Part shown: piece by piece, positions 59,735-64,000 of the stretch | Layout of the letters: each line of letters begins with the position of its first letter | How positions within the stretch are numbered: position 1 is the first letter of the stretch | NCBI GenBank assembly: GCA_000437855.1 | Contig: FR902206.1 | Coordinates: forward strand, 152,612-216,611 | DNA: 64,000 nucleotides | Origin: Clostridium sp. CAG:567 | Lineage (GTDB): Bacteria; Bacillota; Clostridia; TANB77; CAG-508 | Reading direction: 5' to 3' | Translations under genes and position numbers: made by a program | Notes under the pieces: generated by a model | Database searches by the model: none | The model's input: only the letters and a program-made list of their open reading frames with translations | What the model was told of the DNA's origin: nothing

Positions 59735-60274
59735 ATGGAACTAAAAGGATCAAAAACAGAAAAGAACTTAATGGAGGCTTTTGCCGGAGAGTCACAAGCA
59801 AGAAACAAATATACATATTTTGCAAGTAAAGCAAAAAAAGAAGGATATGAGCAAATAGCTGCAATATTCCAAGAAACAGCTGACAATGAAAAAGAACATG
59901 CAAAATTATGGTTTAAACTATTAAATGGTGGAGAGATTGGTACAACAGTAGAGAATTTAAAAGCTGCAGCAGAAGGTGAAAATTTTGAATGGACAGATAT
60001 GTATGAAAGAATGGCGAAAGAGGCAAAAGAAGAAGGATTTGACCATATTGCATTCTTATTTACTGAAGTAGGAAAAATTGAAAAAGAGCATGAGGCAAGA
60101 TATAAAAAACTTTTAGAAAAAGTTGAAGAAGGAAAAGTATTTGAAGCAGGAGAAATAAAAATATGGAAATGCAGAAACTGTGGACATATAGTAGTTGGAA
60201 CAAAAGCACCAGAAGTATGCCCAGTATGTGCACACCCAAAAGCATACTTTGAAATAAAAGCAGAAAACTATTAA
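59735..60274 (+). CDS. Rubrerythrin
   Basis: The 179-residue protein has a ferritin-like diiron domain (AFAGESQARNKY, ETADNEKEHAKLW, EVGKIEKEHEARY) and a C-terminal rubredoxin domain with two cysteine pairs (CRNCG and CPVC). It reduces hydrogen peroxide in anaerobes. Length and domain order are standard. AAGGAGG precedes the ATG. It fits an anaerobic lifestyle. Confidence 0.97.
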   Translation: MELKGSKTEKNLMEAFAGESQARNKYTYFASKAKKEGYEQIAAIFQETADNEKEHAKLWFKLLNGGEIGTTVENLKAAAEGENFEWTDMYERMAKEAKEEGFDHIAFLFTEVGKIEKEHEARYKKLLEKVEEGKVFEAGEIKIWKCRNCGHIVVGTKAPEVCPVCAHPKAYFEIKAENY

Positions 60275-60281
60275 AAAATTT

Positions 60282-60315
60282 AAGAGCAAGTAAATATAAA
60301 TTACTTGCTCTTTTT
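60282..60315 (+). terminator. Rubrerythrin terminator
   Basis: AAGAGCAAGTAA (60282-60293) pairs with TTACTTGCTCTT (60301-60312), followed by T residues. Confidence 0.92.
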
Positions 60316-60364
60316 ATGACCTTATGATATATATAATGTATATGAAAAAAAGGGGAAAATTGTA

Positions 60365-61426
60365 ATGGAGGAACAAAAGAACAATCAAACAGCTGTGGAA
60401 GTAAAAACAGAAGATGAAACACAATATGACGAAATTCAAAAAGTAAAACAGGTAGAAAGAACAGATTCGTATTTTGATGGAAAAGTATTGGAATGGCTAG
60501 GCTACAGAATTCTAGCTTTTATAATAACTGCTGTAACATTTGGAATTGCCAACGCATGGGCAGAAAAATTACTTATTGCGTATACTATAGACCATACAGT
60601 ATACAATGGAAAAAGACTTAAATTTGAAGGTACAGGAGCATCTTTATTTGTACAAAAATTTAAATGGATTTTTCTTACAATCATTACTTTAGGAATTTAT
60701 GGATTCTGGATTCCAATAAAAAAAGAGCAATGGATAGTTTCGAATATTCATTTTGAAAAAGAAGAATTTGTCAAAGGAGACAGTTACTTCGATGGAGGAG
60801 TATTAGGTATAATTGGAGTAAATTTATTTAGTAATATACTAACATTTATTTCATTTGGACTATTATTTCCATTTGTAGTATGTTATAGACAAAAATGGTT
60901 TGCAAAACATACAATTATAAATCGCAAGAAAATAGTATTTACAGGAAAATCATTAAATTTAATAGGAAACTATTTATTATGGTGGTTTTTATGTATTATT
61001 ACATTTGGAATTTTTGGATTGTGGCTACCAATAAAAATCGAAAATTGGAAAGCTAAAAATACACATATAAAATTAAAAGATGAAGAAGAGCAAAAAACAT
61101 CAATGGCTCCAGCTATACTAGGAATAATATTAGCAATTATGCTAATTGTAGTAGTTGTGTCTTTTACATACAAAAATGTAGATTTTGATAAAATAATGGA
61201 TGAAGGCATTGATTTTGAAGAAATATTTAACAAAGATGAAAAAACACCATCAAAAGGAACTGGACAAGTTGCAATAATAAGTACACCAAGCAAAAACAAC
61301 AATACTAATTTAAATACTAACAATAATTCGAATTCAAATAAAAATAATACAAGCTCAAATGGAAATAGTAGTACAAGTTCAAACAATAACACTGTAACGT
61401 ATAGTACAAAAAATATTTCATATTAA
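60365..61426 (+). CDS. DUF898-type membrane protein with Asn/Ser-rich tail
   Basis: The 353-residue protein holds two related modules (about residues 35-130 and 137-235), each with SYFDG, a hydrophobic helix pair with ITFGI/TLGIYGFWIPIK and a KW-containing segment, as in DUF898/YjgN proteins. A last membrane helix (about 246-267) is followed by an Asn/Ser/Thr-rich tail of about 50 residues. The function is unknown. AAAAGGGG precedes the ATG. Confidence 0.82.
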   Translation: MEEQKNNQTAVEVKTEDETQYDEIQKVKQVERTDSYFDGKVLEWLGYRILAFIITAVTFGIANAWAEKLLIAYTIDHTVYNGKRLKFEGTGASLFVQKFKWIFLTIITLGIYGFWIPIKKEQWIVSNIHFEKEEFVKGDSYFDGGVLGIIGVNLFSNILTFISFGLLFPFVVCYRQKWFAKHTIINRKKIVFTGKSLNLIGNYLLWWFLCIITFGIFGLWLPIKIENWKAKNTHIKLKDEEEQKTSMAPAILGIILAIMLIVVVVSFTYKNVDFDKIMDEGIDFEEIFNKDEKTPSKGTGQVAIISTPSKNNNTNLNTNNNSNSNKNNTSSNGNSSTSSNNNTVTYSTKNISY

Positions 61427-61433
61427 AATATTT

Positions 61434-61466
61434 AAGCAACATTTTAAAAAGATGTTGCTTTTTTTA
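61434..61466 (+). terminator. Terminator after the DUF898 gene
   Basis: AAGCAACAT (61434-61442) pairs with ATGTTGCTT (61452-61460), followed by T residues. Its 3' arm supplies the TTGCTT -35 of the next promoter. Confidence 0.88.
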
Positions 61467-61483
61467 CATTCAAAAAGTATAAT
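61455..61483 (+). promoter_or_regulatory. Promoter of the AbrB-ABC operon
   Basis: TTGCTT (61455-61460), 17-nt spacer, TATAAT (61478-61483). The -35 element overlaps the preceding terminator. Confidence 0.6.
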
Positions 61484-61522
61484 AAGTATGAAAAGTATAA
61501 CTGAGACTGAAAGGAGAAAATT

Positions 61523-61726
61523 ATGAAAAAAGATAAATATGTTGGTATTTGCAAAGTTGGAGAAAAGGGACAAATTGTAATACCAAAAGAAGCAAGAGAT
61601 ATGTTCAATATAAATCCGGGAGATTCAATTGTTGTTTTATGTGATAAAAAACAAGGAATAGCTTTAGTAAAGTCTGATATTATTGAGGATTTATCAAATA
61701 AAATATTCCCAAAAGGAGATGAGTAA
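61523..61726 (+). CDS. AbrB/SpoVT-like DNA-binding protein
   Basis: The 67-residue protein has the swapped-hairpin AbrB fold signature KVGEKGQIVIPKEARDMFNINPGDSIVVL. It should be a transcription regulator, probably of its own operon with the two ABC transporter genes, since it ends 2 nt before the ATPase gene. GAAAGGAG precedes the ATG. Such AbrB-ABC units are common in Firmicutes. Confidence 0.93.
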   Translation: MKKDKYVGICKVGEKGQIVIPKEARDMFNINPGDSIVVLCDKKQGIALVKSDIIEDLSNKIFPKGDE

Positions 61727-61728
61727 AA

Positions 61729-62451
61729 ATGTACTCAATTGAAATTGAAAATCTAACTAAAAAATTCAAAGAAAAAACAGCAGTTAACAATGTTAGTTTA
61801 AAAATAAAACAAGGAGAGCTTTTTTCTTTGTTAGGTACAAATGGAGCAGGAAAGACTACTACAATAAAAATGCTATCCACTTTGATTTTACCTACTAGTG
61901 GAAACATAAAAATAAATGGATTAGATATAAACAAAGACAAACAGAAGATAAAAGAAATTTTAAATGTATCACCACAAGAAACTGCAATTGCAATGAATTT
62001 ATCTGTAAAAGAAAATTTGGAATTTATAGCAGGAGTATATCAAATAAAAAATCCAAAAGAGAAAATTGATGAATTAGTAAAAACATTCAAATTAGAAGAA
62101 ATACTAAATCAAAAGGCAAAAACTTTATCTGGAGGATGGCAAAGAAAAGTATCTATTGCAATGGCTTTAATAAATGACCCACAAATACTATTTCTTGACG
62201 AACCTACACTAGGTTTAGATGTTATTGCAAGAAGAGAGCTATGGAGTATTATAGAAAGTCAAAAAGGAAAAATAACAATTATACTAACTACACATTATAT
62301 GGAAGAAGCAGAAAGTTTATCAGATAGAGTTGGAATAATGGCAAAAGGAAGTTTAATAGATGTAGGAACTCCAGAAGAATTAATAGAAAAATCAAATGCA
62401 AAAGATTTTGAAGATGCTTTTGTAAAAATAGCAACAGGAGGAGAATTATGA
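61729..62451 (+). CDS. ABC-2 type transporter ATP-binding protein
   Basis: The 240-residue protein has Walker A GTNGAGKTTTIKML (about residues 36-49), a Q-loop, the signature LSGGWQRKVSIAMAL, Walker B ILFLDEPTLGLD and H-loop LTTHYMEEAE. It energises the permease encoded next (ATGA overlap). The signature reads LSGGW rather than LSGGQ. The substrate is unknown; drug or lipid export is typical. Confidence 0.95.
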   Translation: MYSIEIENLTKKFKEKTAVNNVSLKIKQGELFSLLGTNGAGKTTTIKMLSTLILPTSGNIKINGLDINKDKQKIKEILNVSPQETAIAMNLSVKENLEFIAGVYQIKNPKEKIDELVKTFKLEEILNQKAKTLSGGWQRKVSIAMALINDPQILFLDEPTLGLDVIARRELWSIIESQKGKITIILTTHYMEEAESLSDRVGIMAKGSLIDVGTPEELIEKSNAKDFEDAFVKIATGGEL

Positions 62452-63179
62452 GAATAATAAACTTTGCTAAAAGAAATTTTAAAGAAATAATAAGAGATCC
62501 ATTAAGTATAATATTTGCAATTTTATTGCCATTATTTTTACTTTTTATATTTCAACAATTTAATATACCAAGTGAAAACTATAAATTAGAAAACTTTACA
62601 CCAGGAATAATTATTTTTGGATTTTCTTTCCTAACGCTTTTTACAGCTATGCTTGTTGCAAAAGATAGAAGTACATCATTATTAATTAGACTTGGAACAA
62701 GCCCAATGAAACCAGTAGAATATATATTAGGTTATATAATCTCAATAATTCCCATAATAATTATTCAAAATGTATTATTTTTTATATTAGCCATAATCTT
62801 AGGATTAAGCTTTAGTATAAACATTATATTGGCAATTTTAGTATCTATTATTGTTGCAATACTATTTATAGCAATAGGAATATTGATAGGAAGCACATTT
62901 ACAGAAAAGGCATCGTCAGGAATATCAAGTATTGTAGTACAATTAGTATGCTTTACAGGAGAAATATATTTTCCAAAAGAAATATTAGGAGATATGTTTG
63001 CAAAAATATGCAACATACTTCCATTTGAAAGTTGTGTAACAATTATAAAAGGAATAATGAATAATAACATTCAAATAATAAGCCTAAGAAATATAATTGT
63101 ATTTTTAATATACACCATTGCGATTTTAGCAATATCAATAATAGTATTTAAAAGAAAAATGGTTAGTGACAATAAATAG
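62448..63179 (+). CDS. ABC-2 type transporter permease
   Basis: The 243-residue protein has six membrane helices (NFKEIIRDPLSIIFAILLPLFLLFIF, split around the usual positions) and a central helix with ISSIVVQLVCFTGEIYFP, as in ABC2_membrane permeases. It overlaps the ATPase gene by four bases. It forms the exporter's membrane part. No terminator is evident before the next promoter. Confidence 0.93.
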   Translation: MRIINFAKRNFKEIIRDPLSIIFAILLPLFLLFIFQQFNIPSENYKLENFTPGIIIFGFSFLTLFTAMLVAKDRSTSLLIRLGTSPMKPVEYILGYIISIIPIIIIQNVLFFILAIILGLSFSINIILAILVSIIVAILFIAIGILIGSTFTEKASSGISSIVVQLVCFTGEIYFPKEILGDMFAKICNILPFESCVTIIKGIMNNNIQIISLRNIIVFLIYTIAILAISIIVFKRKMVSDNK

Positions 63180-63190
63180 AACATGAATTA

Positions 63191-63227
63191 TTTACTAAAT
63201 TTTACTATTTATGTTATAATTAGTAAA
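63191..63227 (+). promoter_or_regulatory. Promoter flanked by inverted repeat
   Basis: TTTACT (63191-63196), 18-nt spacer, TATAAT (63215-63220). TTTACTAA (63191-63198) and TTAGTAAA (63220-63227) form a perfect 8-bp inverted repeat spanning the promoter, so a regulator could bind both ends. Confidence 0.5.
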
Positions 63228-63244
63228 AGGGAAGTGATATTATA

Positions 63245-63949
63245 ATGAATAAAAAAGAAGTAAAAAATATTTTAATATCAATGAGAACACCAGAAAACGA
63301 AATAGCAGTAAATCATTTACTTGGTCAATTAGACATGAAAAGTAATACTGAAATTGAGCAAATTACAGAAAGATTAGGAAATAGTGAGCAGAATATAAGA
63401 AAAACCTTGTCAAAGAAAATAGAAGAAATTTCTCAAAATAGAAATGAGGAAAAACATACTATTAATGATATGTTTACTTATGGAATATCAGGGAATTGTA
63501 TTCACTTACACTTACCAACAGACTTGCATGAATTAATGGCGAGAAATGGAATATCAAAAACAATAGCTCTAGTTAACTTACAGTTATTAGATGCAATTGA
63601 TAAAATAAAAGAAATGAGAGACGGAGGTTTTTATAGATTCAAAGATAAAGATAGTATATATATGATATCTCCAGCAGTAATAAAAAGAGAAATGAAATTT
63701 TTAGAAGAATTAGACTTTACAACTCATTCATATAGTAAGAAACAACTTAGTGATGAAAAATTTGTACAAGAAACTCCAGAAGCTCAGCTTGCTACACACA
63801 TTTTTGGACATGATAAAAACGTTGGAACTGCATTAATAAGATTTGAGCAAATAAATTCAAAGCAATGGCAAGAAAAGAAAAATGAAATAGTAGCAGATTT
63901 AAGAGGAAAAACAGCAGGTATAGAGCATAATAAAAGTGAAGAAAGGTAA
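63245..63949 (+). CDS. Hypothetical cytoplasmic protein
   Basis: The 234-residue charged protein has no membrane segment. The first third is helical, the middle has TYGISGNCIHLHLPTDLHELM and a C-terminal part with TPEAQLATHIFGHDKNVGTALIRFEQI. I do not recognise the family. AAGGGAAGTG precedes the ATG. A terminator at 63953-63983 ends the transcript. It may be regulated through the inverted repeat at its promoter. Confidence 0.65.
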   Translation: MNKKEVKNILISMRTPENEIAVNHLLGQLDMKSNTEIEQITERLGNSEQNIRKTLSKKIEEISQNRNEEKHTINDMFTYGISGNCIHLHLPTDLHELMARNGISKTIALVNLQLLDAIDKIKEMRDGGFYRFKDKDSIYMISPAVIKREMKFLEELDFTTHSYSKKQLSDEKFVQETPEAQLATHIFGHDKNVGTALIRFEQINSKQWQEKKNEIVADLRGKTAGIEHNKSEER

Positions 63950-63952
63950 ACT

Positions 63953-63983
63953 AAAAGCAGGTAATTGAAAATTATCTGCTTTT
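63953..63983 (+). terminator. Terminator at the window's right end
   Basis: AAAAGCAGGTAATT (63953-63966) pairs with AATTATCTGCTTTT (63970-63983; one G-U). Confidence 0.8.
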
Positions 63984-64000
63984 ATGATATAAAATAGGCA

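Overview
The window looks like chromosome from a low-GC, spore-forming member of the Clostridia. The DNA is strongly A+T rich, Shine-Dalgarno sites are strong AGGAGG-like sequences, and arginine is written mostly as AGA. Sporulation genes are present (spoVS, ytfJ/gerW and the whole spoIIIAA-AH operon). The genes are mostly housekeeping, in short operons separated by clear rho-independent terminators, with a few accessory islands. I did not compute composition or run any search; all family names come from reading the translations.

Layout. 1-4.8 kb (minus strand): a surface-modification pair (DHHW protein cut by the window edge, plus an MBOAT acyltransferase), then three membrane proteins, two with zinc ribbons and one of these PrsW-like. 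5.4-9.6 kb: a phospholipase-C-like protein, a calcium-type P-type ATPase, lspA and rpmF. 9.7-16.3 kb: dCMP deaminase, der, plsY, gpsA, dtd, asd and small hypotheticals. 16.3-18.3 kb: RNase P RNA, a pseudouridine synthase, an HD protein and tRNA-Leu(GAG). 18.4-28.4 kb: ymdB, spoVS, an orphan oligopeptide-binding protein, recA-recX-scpA, DUF2953-ytfJ, an M23 peptidase, metK and yebC. 28.6-33.7 kb: the spoIIIA operon. 33.8-40.8 kb: pfkA, argS, glmM, metG and a P-loop kinase. 40.8-42.0 kb: a decay zone with remnants of a DUF3298 gene and an FGE-sulfatase-like gene. 42.2-44.4 kb: acyl-CoA ligase plus a DUF1836 regulator. 44.6-50.9 kb: a five-gene operon of VWA/solute-binding, XpaC, solute-binding, TelA and AAA+ proteins. 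51.0-54.0 kb: a toxin-antitoxin pair and an ArsR/CadA metal-efflux operon. 54-64 kb: hemolysin III, a second acyl-CoA ligase, ZIP transporter, glycosyltransferase, rubrerythrin, DUF898, an AbrB/ABC operon and a hypothetical gene.

Main observation. Three unrelated genes (spoIIIAE, the xpaC-like gene and the RelE/ParE-type toxin) are each interrupted by a +1 frameshift. In all three the shift falls exactly at an in-frame CGG codon, and reading on from the GGN that follows the C restores the conserved protein. By eye I found no CGG used as an ordinary sense codon in any intact gene here, although CGT, CGA, CGC, AGA and AGG all occur. This suggests that CGG is not decoded as arginine in this lineage and instead marks a +1 (or quadruplet CGGN) event. 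Copy-specific errors or decay are the competing explanation.

A second regulatory observation: the two acyl-CoA ligase genes, 14 kb apart and on opposite strands, share the same promoter architecture (TTGACT-17-TATAAT) overlapped by an identical 15-bp near-palindrome, TAGTTTCGAAAACTA. This implies a common repressor that is not encoded in an obvious place nearby.
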